Assembly: GCA_007133255.1 (NCBI GenBank) | Contig: SLMY01000269.1 | Coordinates: 1-11,515, forward strand | Length of the DNA: 11,515 bases | Origin: Clostridiales bacterium | Lineage (GTDB): Bacteria > Bacillota > Clostridia > Saccharofermentanales > UBA5734 | Direction of reading: 5' to 3' | Part shown: piece after piece, positions 1 through 6,689 of the stretch | Layout: each line of letters opens with the position of its first letter | How positions within the stretch are numbered: the stretch's first letter is position 1 | The notes under the pieces: model-generated | What the model was told of the DNA's origin: nothing | What the model saw: only the letters and a program-made list of their open reading frames with translations | The model's database searches: none | Made by a program: the position numbers and the translations under genes

Positions 1-202
1 CGCGTTCTATGATCAGCAGGCTGCGACAGCCCGCGTCCCAGGCCGAGATCGCCGCGGCCAGCCCTGCCGGACCGCCGCCGATAACCACCAGATCCACCTG
101 ATCCGGGACTATCACCGGGCCAGTCAGTTTATCCAGACTGACCGGGGTTAAATCAGACCCGTCAATTATCCTTTTTTCTGTGCTGTTCATTATCTCATCC
201 AT
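1..202 (-). CDS. FAD/NAD(P)-dependent oxidoreductase, N-terminal part (cut by window edge)
   Basis: Only the first 67 codons are present; the gene continues beyond the left edge. After about 35 polar residues comes a Rossmann dinucleotide-binding fold: VDLVVIGGGPAG at residues 36-47 (GxGxxG type) and an acidic residue at the end of the second strand (LLIIER, 62-67), as in FAD-binding flavoproteins. The start at 202 is chosen because GAGGAG (213-218) lies 10 bases upstream. This ATG overlaps the TGA of the preceding gene by 8 bases (ATGGATGA), so the two are probably translationally coupled. In Bacillota a GlpA-like oxidoreductase with a BFD domain is commonly followed by a GlpB-like flavoprotein of this kind, so I infer it is the partner subunit. 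The substrate and the C-terminal domains cannot be seen. A second ATG at 190 is possible but lies too far from the Shine-Dalgarno sequence. Confidence 0.85.
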   Translation of the reverse strand, partial: MDEIMNSTEKRIIDGSDLTPVSLDKLTGPVIVPDQVDLVVIGGGPAGLAAAISAWDAGCRSLLIIER

Positions 203-1748
203 GTTGGCGCTTCTCCTCGCGATCAAAACCAGCCTCGCCGATCCGCCCGGTCAGAATCTGAGACCGGCCGCCTGCTTTCGTGATTTCTAAAGGTGACACT
301 TCTAATTCCTCACTTAACAGTGACAGGACCTTTGGTGTGCAAAACCCTCCCTGGCAGCGACCCATGCCGGCTCTTGTTCTTCGCTTGACGCCGTCAAGGG
401 TGGTCGCGCCAACCGGGCGGCGGATCGCGTCCCGGATTTCCGCTTCACTCACTTGTTCGCAGCGGCAGATAATTCGTCCATACCGCGGGTTATCTAGAAT
501 GGCCTGGTGCCTTTGCTGATGGTTCATCTCTCTAAAAGGTTTAACCGGTTTGTAGGCAGGTTCAAAACTTTTCTTCCTATTTGCTTCAGGCGAATTATTT
601 GCCTGAAGCAGTCCGGCTGCCAGTTCAGCCAGTTCCTGTCCGATAGCGGGCGCTGAAGTCAGCCCGGGTGACTCAATGCCCGCGGCGTTAATCAAGCCGG
701 GCACATCGTGGGACAACCCTAAAATAAAATCATTTGTGTCGGCATGGGCCCGCAGACCGGAAAAAGCGGTGATAAACTGATGGCGCGGTATGTCAGCCCA
801 GCTCATAGCGGCCGTTTCCAATATTTCCGCCAGCTTCTGCTGTGTGGTCCGCACATCTTCTTTATCCGGAACATCTTCCGCGGTCGGTCCCAGGATTAAG
901 GTTCCGTCAACGGTCGGCGAAACCAGGATGCCCTTGCCCATCGCGGTCGGCATCTGGAAAATGGTCGCCGTAAACGCGTCACTGGCGGCTTTATCGAGCA
1001 GCCAGTACTCACCACGCCGGGCTGTGATTTTAAAGGTATAGGAACTAAGCTGGTTATTGATCTCATCCGCGTAAACACCGGCCGCGTTGATCAGTATCCT
1101 GCTTCTGACGATCCCCTGCGATGTCTCAATCTCAAAAAAATCTCTAAGCCTTCTGATCCTGCCGGCCTGGCAGGAAAGCCGCAGATCGAGTCCGTTTAAA
1201 ACCGCCTGCGACGCAAGGGCGACAGTCAGCTCATAGGGACAGCAAATACCGCCCGTCTCAGCCAGCAGCGCGGCTCTCGCCGCCGGGCTTACACGAGGTT
1301 CGCGCTGCTGCAGCTGCCTTCGGTCAAGCAGATGAAGGCCTTTGACCCCGTTTGCTTCACCCCTGGTCTTAAGCTCTGTCAGGCCTTTGAGTCCATCATC
1401 TGAAAAAGACAGCACCAGAGAGGTATTTCGCTTGAACGGTACATGAAGCTCTCGACACCAGGCTTCAAACATCTGGTTTCCTTTTACGTTCGTACGCGCC
1501 TTTTCCGATCCCGGTTTGGCATCATAGCCGGCATGAACAATCGCGCTGTTCGCCTTCGTTGTTCCTTCAGCTACATCAGTGTTTTTTTCCAGCAGCACAA
1601 GTTTTATATCATAACGTGAAAGCTCACGTGCGATTGAACAGCCAATAACACCGCCGCCAATAATACAGGCATCGTGTATGGTGTGCTGTTCCTGTTGACT
1701 GTTTTGCCTGGCAGCCGGGCTTAGCGGCTCGTTTCTGATCTGGCTCAT
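195..1748 (-). CDS. GlpA-like FAD-dependent oxidoreductase with C-terminal BFD-type [2Fe-2S] domain
   Basis: This 517-residue protein has a DAO-type FAD fold (ACIIGGGVIGCSIARELS, residues 27-44; acidic LLEK at 52-55; NAAGVYAD near 221-228; late FAD motif INAAGIESPGLTSAPA, 353-368). It is followed by a BFD-like [2Fe-2S] domain with four cysteines, CRC at 428-430 and RCQGGFC at 464-470 (Cys428, Cys430, Cys465, Cys470). This is the GlpA subunit architecture of anaerobic glycerol-3-phosphate dehydrogenase, and the likely reaction is oxidation of glycerol 3-phosphate to dihydroxyacetone phosphate, with electrons passed to the flavoprotein encoded next. Related DAO enzymes oxidise 2-hydroxyglutarate or amino acids, so the substrate is inferred. 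The start is supported by AGGAGGAG at 1759-1766. The first ~25 residues are polar and glutamine-rich, with no signal peptide. A promoter and attenuator-like leader lie upstream. Confidence 0.85.
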   Translation of the reverse strand: MSQIRNEPLSPAARQNSQQEQHTIHDACIIGGGVIGCSIARELSRYDIKLVLLEKNTDVAEGTTKANSAIVHAGYDAKPGSEKARTNVKGNQMFEAWCRELHVPFKRNTSLVLSFSDDGLKGLTELKTRGEANGVKGLHLLDRRQLQQREPRVSPAARAALLAETGGICCPYELTVALASQAVLNGLDLRLSCQAGRIRRLRDFFEIETSQGIVRSRILINAAGVYADEINNQLSSYTFKITARRGEYWLLDKAASDAFTATIFQMPTAMGKGILVSPTVDGTLILGPTAEDVPDKEDVRTTQQKLAEILETAAMSWADIPRHQFITAFSGLRAHADTNDFILGLSHDVPGLINAAGIESPGLTSAPAIGQELAELAAGLLQANNSPEANRKKSFEPAYKPVKPFREMNHQQRHQAILDNPRYGRIICRCEQVSEAEIRDAIRRPVGATTLDGVKRRTRAGMGRCQGGFCTPKVLSLLSEELEVSPLEITKAGGRSQILTGRIGEAGFDREEKRQHG

Positions 1749-1774
1749 AAGGGGTTAACTCCTCCTGAAACGGC

Positions 1775-1806
1775 AAAATAAAAAAACCCAAAATACCCTG
1801 TTGGGC
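1775..1806 (-). terminator. Attenuator-like terminator in the leader of the GlpA-like gene
   Basis: On the minus strand CCCAA and TTGGG (1805-1801 and 1791-1787) form a 5-bp stem with a 9-base loop, followed at once by seven T, one A and four more T. It lies between the proposed promoter and the ribosome binding site of the downstream gene, so a transcript must read through it. A competing hairpin ATGCCC-AACA-GGGTAT (1808-1793, one G-U pair) would remove the 5' arm. Leader terminators relieved by the antiterminator GlpP are known for Bacillus glpD and glpFK. The same control here is inference. The stem is short, so the terminator may be weak. Confidence 0.5.
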
Positions 1807-1891
1807 ATTTCGAGCTCTCTTTTCTCAGCCGAAACCTTGACAGTTATATGACCGTTTCTATCTTGTTGTTGATTATGATTCTTATCCTATA

Positions 1892-1920
1892 AGTGTAACG
1901 GATTACCGGGCTTGTTGCAA
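1892..1920 (-). promoter_or_regulatory. Candidate sigma-A promoter of the GlpA-like operon
   Basis: TTGCAA (1920-1915) and TACACT (1897-1892) are 17 bases apart, giving an expected leader of about 135 bases. The -10 region, TACACTTATA plus ATA two bases later, is nearly the same as at the promoter of the LacI-family gene at 11216-11244. Confidence 0.5.
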
Positions 1921-2000
1921 GGCTCACAGAACCCCAATCAAAGAGTTTGTCTTACAATCTGGACCAATCTGTCAACACTTACTGGAAACAGCGTTTCATG

Positions 2001-2030
2001 AAAAACCCGGCCTGATAAGACCGGGTCTTT
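2001..2030 (-). terminator. Intrinsic terminator after the URO-D/thioredoxin gene
   Basis: The minus strand reads AAAGACCCGG, a 10-base loop, then CCGGGTTTTT: a 10-bp stem with one G-T pair that ends in five T. It lies about 80 bases past the stop codon at 2109 and about 10 bases past the end of the open -1 frame. Confidence 0.7.
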
Positions 2031-2040
2031 GATTTATACT

Positions 2041-2139
2041 TTAATCTGGTTCACACATATTGTGTTTCTTGAGAAATTGTATCAGATTGGCCGCGGCCTG
2101 ACGCAACTCTAAAGCAGATTCTTTTTGCTCAGTGCTTTT
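2041..2139 (-). other. Open -1-frame tail overlapping the 3' end of the URO-D/thioredoxin gene
   Basis: One frame back from the main gene, the minus strand is open from a TAA at 2142-2140 to a TAA at 2043-2041. The 32 codons include a plausible amphipathic helix (LRQAAANLIQFLKKHN) and end MCEPD. There is no ATG until near the end; TTG at 2106 is the only reasonable start and has no good ribosome binding site. It could be reached by -1 slippage on the A-rich codons AAA AAA (2139-2134 region) or AAA AAG just before the main-frame TAG. It may instead be a relic of a longer C-terminus, or chance. Confidence 0.3.
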
Positions 2140-3467
2140 TTAATCGCTTCTTTGAGCTGAGCTTCATCGGGTATGCGGGAAATAAAGGTTATTTCAGCAT
2201 CCATAACGGTAGTGGGCACATTTTTAACGCCAAGCTCAACCATCGCGACAACGCCCTGTTTATCTTTAATCCGATGCTCTTTGCAGATAACCTTGTCACC
2301 AAACTCAGCTGCCGCCCGCTCGATCGCTTCCATCATGTACTGGCAAGGCGCGCATGACGATGAGTCAAGCGTGATCACATCAATATACACATGCTCAGGA
2401 TCTTTATAGTCCGGCAAGTCAACCGTGATCCCTTCCAGCGGATTTGAGCTTTCCATGAACTCGTGCATCTCACCATGGATATAGGCGCTGATCGCTTCAA
2501 CATTCTCCGGCGGCACATCAAAGGGCATGTCACAGCCCGGCGCCAGGATAAAGCCTTTTTTACCGCCGATATTGACGCAGTTCATCGCGTCATTGACATT
2601 ATCAACCGGGGTGCCGAACAACATGGTGACGGTCAGTTTAATATTACCGCCAAAAGACATATTGTTGTCACGGCAGATGTCACGGACATAATCGAGCGGG
2701 ATATTCTCATCAATCGACAGGCCGTCAGCATGACAGCGGCACATTTCCTCAATATTATTGGTCGCGTTGCCGCAGACAAACAAGGTTCCCAGACTGCCTT
2801 TTTCATGAATCGCGTCGTAAATATTTTTCAGATAAGGCGTGACAAATTCAGCAAAGCTGTCGGGTGAGATCTGGGACGTCATCGGATCAACAACCGCGAT
2901 CACGTCAGCGCCGGCATCAAGATACATGCTGATAGTCTTCAGGTTCACTTGTGTCGCGAAACGCATCACTTCATGCACGTTCTCAGGCTCATCAATCATT
3001 TCATAGAAGATATCGGTGCCCATCAGATGCAGTGCCAGTGTGAACGGTCCGGTAATGAGTCCGTAAAGGGCGATATCCTGCCCAACGCCGCCGCTAAGCC
3101 GGCGCATCGCGTCGAGTACAATCGGGAAACGGCCTGATGTCTCATCAGGAACGCTTAAATCAGCCAGCGTCTTACCTTCCGCCAGAGGATGGCTGGATAC
3201 GGCCGGCGGGTTCTGCTTGGCCCACTGCAGCTTACAGCCCATGGCTTCAGCTTCAAGCTGAAGATCAAATAAAGCCGGCAGTCCATCCGGACGGTACCTT
3301 TCAGCGGCCTGCTCAATTCCTTTTACCATGAAATCAGCGCTATTGAAATAATCGTCAGCGTCAACACCAATCAGCTTGGCAGCGTGACACCCCACAAAGG
3401 GAACCCAGGGTGTTCTGTCGGTTTCCTGATTTTTCAGCGCAGCCAGCACACGTTGTTTAGGTTTCAT
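2109..3467 (-). CDS. Uroporphyrinogen-decarboxylase/MtaA-like protein fused to a thioredoxin-like domain
   Basis: The protein has 452 residues from the ATG at 3467, chosen over an in-frame ATG ten codons upstream because AGGAGG (3474-3479) lies six bases before it. Residues 1 to ~340 resemble the URO-D/MtaA/CmuA barrel: MKPKQRVLAALKNQETDRTP at the start, LYGLITGPFTLALHLMG (134-150), DAGADVIAVVDP (184-195), CGN at 232-234 and FILAPGCDMP (306-315). Corrinoid-linked methyltransferases of this family bind zinc through HxC-Xn-C; here the pattern is FVC (230-232) and Cys312, so the His is replaced by Phe. Residues ~360-450 form a thioredoxin-like domain with CAPC (372-375) and a likely cis-proline in NVPTT (416-420). 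No B12-binding corrinoid protein or reactivase is nearby and other heme genes are absent, so heme synthesis is unlikely. A thiol-linked methyl-transfer or redox role is a guess. Confidence 0.8.
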   Translation of the reverse strand: MKPKQRVLAALKNQETDRTPWVPFVGCHAAKLIGVDADDYFNSADFMVKGIEQAAERYRPDGLPALFDLQLEAEAMGCKLQWAKQNPPAVSSHPLAEGKTLADLSVPDETSGRFPIVLDAMRRLSGGVGQDIALYGLITGPFTLALHLMGTDIFYEMIDEPENVHEVMRFATQVNLKTISMYLDAGADVIAVVDPMTSQISPDSFAEFVTPYLKNIYDAIHEKGSLGTLFVCGNATNNIEEMCRCHADGLSIDENIPLDYVRDICRDNNMSFGGNIKLTVTMLFGTPVDNVNDAMNCVNIGGKKGFILAPGCDMPFDVPPENVEAISAYIHGEMHEFMESSNPLEGITVDLPDYKDPEHVYIDVITLDSSSCAPCQYMMEAIERAAAEFGDKVICKEHRIKDKQGVVAMVELGVKNVPTTVMDAEITFISRIPDEAQLKEAIKKALSKKNLL

Positions 3468-3473
3468 AAAAAG

Positions 3474-3479
3474 CCTCCT
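3474..3479 (-). promoter_or_regulatory. Ribosome binding site that fixes the start of the URO-D/thioredoxin gene
   Basis: AGGAGG sits six bases before the ATG at 3467. The longer reading that begins at 3497 has no comparable site and would place this sequence inside the coding region. Confidence 0.8.
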
Positions 3480-3507
3480 GTTACGGTTAAATATCATCTT
3501 TTTAAAC

Positions 3508-3521
3508 TTAACAGTTAACAG
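3508..3521. repeat. Tandem 7-bp repeat TTAACAG upstream of the URO-D/thioredoxin gene
   Basis: Two directly abutting copies of TTAACAG (plus strand) lie in the 90-base gap between pabC and the next gene. The junction contains the palindrome GTTAAC. No terminator is seen after pabC and only weak promoter-like boxes are present, so the gene may be cotranscribed with pab or use a regulated promoter here. Confidence 0.4.
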
Positions 3522-3557
3522 CAGGCAATGTATAAAGCTGATCGTACAATTTTTGCA

Positions 3558-4307
3558 CTATTTTGCCGGATCAGTTACTGCTTCGTGATAATAACCTGCT
3601 ATTGTCTGAAGCTGGTTGTTTTGAGGCAGTACGCGGTCATCAATCGCGCAAACCGGCCGCAGGCCAATCACGCTGTTACAGATAAAAACGCCTTCTGACC
3701 GGTACAGGTCCACAGGTGTGTAAAAACCCGTCTCTACCTCGTAAAACTGGATAACCCATTCTCTCACAATTCCCGGAAGCAGGCCGCAGGCAAGATCGGG
3801 CGTATGCAGCCGTCCCTTTCTCAAAAAAAACAAATTGCTGCGGCTGGCTTCAGCCACCTGGCCGGCCGGGTTGATCAGCAGCGCGTCATCGTAGCCGTCG
3901 TGCCTGGCTGTTTCCCATGAGAGCAGACCAGCCAGATACTGCACGGTTTTATGGCTCAGCAGCAGCGGATGGCGGCTGCGCCAATCTGGCTGCAAAGTCA
4001 GGCTGGCGCTCGTTTTAAGCTCAGGCAGCGGCCGGGTTTGAAAAATCAGATTTTTCTCGCTGACCAGGATTTTCAGGACACAGTTTTCCAGGCCCAGTTT
4101 TTTGAGCTCTATCTCCAGCCAGAGAGGGTTAACCGGTTTACGGATACGAAGCGCCTCCAGTCCCCGGTTCATCCGGCTGACATGCTCCATAAACAAGACC
4201 GGCTTTTTGTAAACGGGCAGTGTCTCAAAAACAGCCCGGCCAAACTGCAGGCCTTCATCCGGCAGCAGCGGTGCCAGGGCGTAGCTGTGTTCATCAATCT
4301 GTATCAT
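3558..4307 (-). CDS. pabC: Aminodeoxychorismate lyase (4-amino-4-deoxychorismate lyase)
   Basis: This PLP-dependent fold-type IV enzyme of 249 residues removes pyruvate from 4-amino-4-deoxychorismate to give 4-aminobenzoate. Seen motifs are GLQFGRAVFETL (19-30), the segment SHKTVQYLAG (118-127) whose Lys120 sits where the PLP-binding lysine is expected, DDALLINPAGQVAEASRSNLF (140-160) with Glu153 of the family's E-x-S pattern, and LHTPDLACGLLPGIVRE (167-183). AGGAGG seven bases before the ATG supports the start. Fold-type IV also includes branched-chain and D-amino-acid aminotransferases, which the motifs alone do not exclude. The position directly after pabA and pabB and the short length favour PabC. 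It lies 123 bases after pabB; a perfect TTGACA (4375-4370) in that gap has only a poor -10 partner, so cotranscription is more likely. Confidence 0.88.
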   Translation of the reverse strand: MIQIDEHSYALAPLLPDEGLQFGRAVFETLPVYKKPVLFMEHVSRMNRGLEALRIRKPVNPLWLEIELKKLGLENCVLKILVSEKNLIFQTRPLPELKTSASLTLQPDWRSRHPLLLSHKTVQYLAGLLSWETARHDGYDDALLINPAGQVAEASRSNLFFLRKGRLHTPDLACGLLPGIVREWVIQFYEVETGFYTPVDLYRSEGVFICNSVIGLRPVCAIDDRVLPQNNQLQTIAGYYHEAVTDPAK

Positions 4308-4430
4308 CCGAAATCCTCCTGGCTATCAATATCGTTTTCACATTACATAAATTTATTCTGCCATAACCGTGTCAACATTGTGTCACGTTTACTGAATCAG
4401 CCATTCGCGGCAGCACAGGCTGTCGGCGCG

Positions 4431-6044
4431 TCACTGGCGCATCAGACGGATAAAAGCGGCTGCCTTATCGAGCATTTCCTGGTACTCTGAAGCCGGGTCT
4501 GACTCCCAGGTGATGCCACCTCCGGCGCCATAGCTGACCGGTCCGTTCTGCCAGCGGAACAGGGTGCGGATTAAAATGTTGAAATCAGCCTGGCCATCTG
4601 CTGAAAAATAGCCCAGACAACCTGTATAATAGCCACGCGGCTGTTTCTCAAGGTCTCTGATCAGCTCCATGGCCCGCATTTTCGGCGCGCCGGTAATCGA
4701 ACCGCCCGGGAAACAGACAGCCATCGCGTCCACCGCGTCGCGGTCTGGCCGCAGTTCACCCCTGACTGTCGCCACCAGGTGATGAACAGTTGGATATGAC
4801 TCAAGCTCAAATAAACCTTCCACCCTGACGGACCTGGGCATACAGACACGGCTGATATCATTGCGTTCCAGATCAACAATCATCAGCAGCTCAGAACGGT
4901 CTTTTTCACTGCTCAGCAGCCGCCGTTTCTCTGCCTCATCCGCTGCCCTGCCGCTGCCGCGCGGGCGTGTTCCCTTGATAGGACGGGTTTCAAGCGTATA
5001 AGATGAAAGATTATCATCGTCCATGGACTGACTGGCCGCTGGTCGGGTCTCTAAAGATAAGAGGCTGTCGCCATCTGTGGACTGACTGGCTGCTGATCGG
5101 TTCTCATTGGTACGTTCAGAACCTGATTTGCTATCATCTAACTGTTGATTCGCTGATTTTGATTTTCGAATCTGCAAAAACCGCTCCGGTGAGCTGGACA
5201 TCCATTCACAGTCGTCCTGGCGCATAAAGGCAGCGAAAGGGGCAGGATTGATCGCACGCATCTGACGATATAAAGTCACTGAATCGCGTGATGTCTCATA
5301 CCGCAGCTGACCGGTGAAGTTGGCGATATAAACCTCACCCTGAGCAATCCATTCGCGCAGCTGATCAATCTTTCGCATATAAGCTTCTCGCTGAGGCTTT
5401 GAGACCAGCCGTGCCTCAGCTTTTCCCGGATCAGCGGCATCTGCTTTCAGCGGCGCGTCATGATCAGACACGCAACCTGCTTTGTCTGTCTTTATGTGCT
5501 TCAGATAACGTTTCAGGCGTGACATGGCAGCCTCATGAGGCTCCAGCATACCGCAAACCTGAAGATAGACCTTCTTGTTTTTCAGATCAAATACAATCAG
5601 CTGATCATAAAAATCAAAACTGATCCAGGGCCAGGGACAGTAATCAGACTCCAGCAAATCAAGCCCGGCCAGCGGCAGCCCGGCTTCATAGGCCAGCGCG
5701 CCGGCACAACCGCCCATAATCGGCAAGTCCAGATCCTGCCAGCCGCGGCAGTTTGCTTCATCAAGCGCTTTTGGGTCGAACATACAATCCGTTAAACGAT
5801 AGGTTTGCAGCATTGATTTAATTGCCACTAAAGGCGGCTCACTGACAGTTTCTCCGTTTACCACAGTTTTATCCGGCCAGGCTCGTAAACTGGCATACGG
5901 ACGTGAGGCGATCACCGACCAGCGGCCATTCGCGCCATAACGGGAATGGCTGTCAAGAAACACCATGCTTTTTTCATGTTGACAGGCGCTGAAAACGCGT
6001 TCCGGATCAATCCATTCCGGCCATTTTTCAAGCAGAAGCTTCAT
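4431..6044 (-). CDS. pabB: Aminodeoxychorismate synthase component I with a repetitive insertion
   Basis: PabB converts chorismate and ammonia, delivered by PabA, into 4-amino-4-deoxychorismate. The decisive residue is Lys357 in PIKGTRPRG (355-363): PabB has PIKGT where anthranilate synthase TrpE has PIAGT, and this lysine attacks chorismate C2. Other chorismate-binding motifs are EVYIANFTGQL (237-247), SSSPERFL (283-290), IVDLERNDISRV (389-400), YPTVHHLVATV (417-427), FPGGSITGAPKMRAMELI (445-462) and GAGGGITWESDP (507-518). At 537 residues it is longer than the usual ~450-480, because residues ~294-350 are a low-complexity, Ser/Asp-rich insertion with an internal repeat. The N-terminal domain is also present. 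It overlaps pabA by 17 bases and has GAGGTG five bases before its ATG, indicating translational coupling. Confidence 0.94.
   Translation of the reverse strand: MKLLLEKWPEWIDPERVFSACQHEKSMVFLDSHSRYGANGRWSVIASRPYASLRAWPDKTVVNGETVSEPPLVAIKSMLQTYRLTDCMFDPKALDEANCRGWQDLDLPIMGGCAGALAYEAGLPLAGLDLLESDYCPWPWISFDFYDQLIVFDLKNKKVYLQVCGMLEPHEAAMSRLKRYLKHIKTDKAGCVSDHDAPLKADAADPGKAEARLVSKPQREAYMRKIDQLREWIAQGEVYIANFTGQLRYETSRDSVTLYRQMRAINPAPFAAFMRQDDCEWMSSSPERFLQIRKSKSANQQLDDSKSGSERTNENRSAASQSTDGDSLLSLETRPAASQSMDDDNLSSYTLETRPIKGTRPRGSGRAADEAEKRRLLSSEKDRSELLMIVDLERNDISRVCMPRSVRVEGLFELESYPTVHHLVATVRGELRPDRDAVDAMAVCFPGGSITGAPKMRAMELIRDLEKQPRGYYTGCLGYFSADGQADFNILIRTLFRWQNGPVSYGAGGGITWESDPASEYQEMLDKAAAFIRLMRQ
4983..5099 (-). 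repeat. In-frame imperfect tandem repeat inside pabB
   Basis: Two units of 18 and 20 codons each begin AASQS after a variable residue and end LETR (residues ~317-334 and 335-354). The second LETR runs straight into the native PIKGT motif. A degenerate earlier boundary (ENR, 314-316) may mark a third unit. Nucleotide similarity is highest at GCCAGTCAGTCC and at the ACCCG boundary. The arrangement looks like tandem duplication of the sequence before the active-site motif, followed by divergence. Confidence 0.75.
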
Positions 6045-6624
6045 GGATACACCTCAGATAATTCCGGATCATGGCCAGTCCCTGTTCAGTCAACACAGCC
6101 TCGGGGTGAAACTGCACACTTTCGTAGGGCAACGACTGATGTCTAAGCCCCATGATCGTCCCGTCTTCTGCACGACAGCTGACAGTCAGGCACCCGGGGA
6201 TTGTATCAGGATCAGCGACCAGCGCGTGATAGCGTGTCACAGACAGCGGATTCGGCAGCGAGTAAAAAAGGCCGCGGCCGTCATGATACACATTGGATAG
6301 TTTGCCGTACATCGGTTTGGCGCCGCGGATAACCCGGGCACCAAACAAACGCGCCAGGGCCTGGTGGCCCAGGCAGACACCCAGCAGCGGCACCCATGGT
6401 TTAGTTTCCTTCAGCTGCTCGAGCAGCGGCATCAGAAGGCCCGCCTGCTCCGGTATCCCCGGGCCGGGAGAAATCACAACACCATCATAGGGAGTCTTCA
6501 GTATCTCATGAAAATTAAGCTGATCGCAACGGATAACATCCGTGTCAGCCTGTAATATTTCCAGATACCGCACCAGATTCCAGACAAAAGAGTCTCGATT
6601 ATCAATCATCAGTATACGAGTCAT
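6028..6624 (-). CDS. pabA: Aminodeoxychorismate/anthranilate synthase component II (class I glutamine amidotransferase)
   Basis: This glutaminase subunit of 198 residues hydrolyses glutamine and passes ammonia to PabB. Class I amidotransferase features are MIDNRDSFVWNLVRYL (6-21), VISPGPGIPEQAG (50-62) with the oxyanion-loop glycines, the nucleophile Cys84 in GVCLGHQAL (82-90), and His173 and Glu175 in QFHPEAVLTEQG (171-182). The usual FHPES reads FHPEA, a mild change outside the triad. The sequence does not separate PabA from TrpG; adjacency to a PIKGT-type pabB decides for aminodeoxychorismate synthase, although one protein may serve both enzymes in some bacteria and no trp genes are in view. 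It starts with a modest AAGGTG site and is preceded by its own promoter about 70 bases upstream. It is the first gene of a pabABC operon. Confidence 0.93.
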   Translation of the reverse strand: MTRILMIDNRDSFVWNLVRYLEILQADTDVIRCDQLNFHEILKTPYDGVVISPGPGIPEQAGLLMPLLEQLKETKPWVPLLGVCLGHQALARLFGARVIRGAKPMYGKLSNVYHDGRGLFYSLPNPLSVTRYHALVADPDTIPGCLTVSCRAEDGTIMGLRHQSLPYESVQFHPEAVLTEQGLAMIRNYLRCIHEASA

Positions 6625-6644
6625 GTACGTTTCACCTTTTCATT

Positions 6645-6663
6645 CTGGATATTTGACATCCAG
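6645..6663 (-). promoter_or_regulatory. Small leader hairpin before pabA
   Basis: CTGGAT and ATCCAG form a 6-bp stem with a 7-base loop, just upstream of the pabA ribosome binding site. The short leader also has the palindrome CTTGTNACAAG at 6674-6684. Neither matches a folate or other riboswitch that I recognise. Confidence 0.3.
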
Positions 6664-6689
6664 ACAGCCGCGCCTTGTGACAAGACATT

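Larger units (their letters stand above)
1749..2108. other. 360-bp gene-free interval: terminator, promoter and leader
   Basis: From right to left it holds an open -1-frame tail of the preceding gene (down to 2041), an intrinsic terminator (2001-2030), a candidate promoter (1892-1920), a loose dyad GAAAC-N18-GTTTC (1831-1858), an attenuator-like hairpin with a T-run (1775-1806) and the ribosome binding site of the GlpA-like gene. No complete independent gene is apparent. Confidence 0.7.

Noticed and set aside
2089..2098. Palindrome GGCCGCGGCC after the URO-D/thioredoxin gene
   Set aside because: CCGCGG-containing sequences recur in the coding regions of this GC-tolerant genome, and here it reads as three alanine codons in the -1 frame; no operator role is needed.
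3468..3497. Upstream start of the URO-D/thioredoxin gene
   Set aside because: The AGGAGG at 3474-3479 lies within this extension and is ideally placed for the ATG at 3467.
4347..4375. Separate promoter for pabC
   Set aside because: TTGACA at 4375-4370 is perfect, but no acceptable -10 box stands 16-18 bases away, so it is not listed as a feature.
3951..4490. 179-codon plus-strand open frame
   Set aside because: It lies antisense to pabC and the end of pabB, has no recognisable domain or suitable ribosome binding site, and is explained by the codon composition of the real genes.
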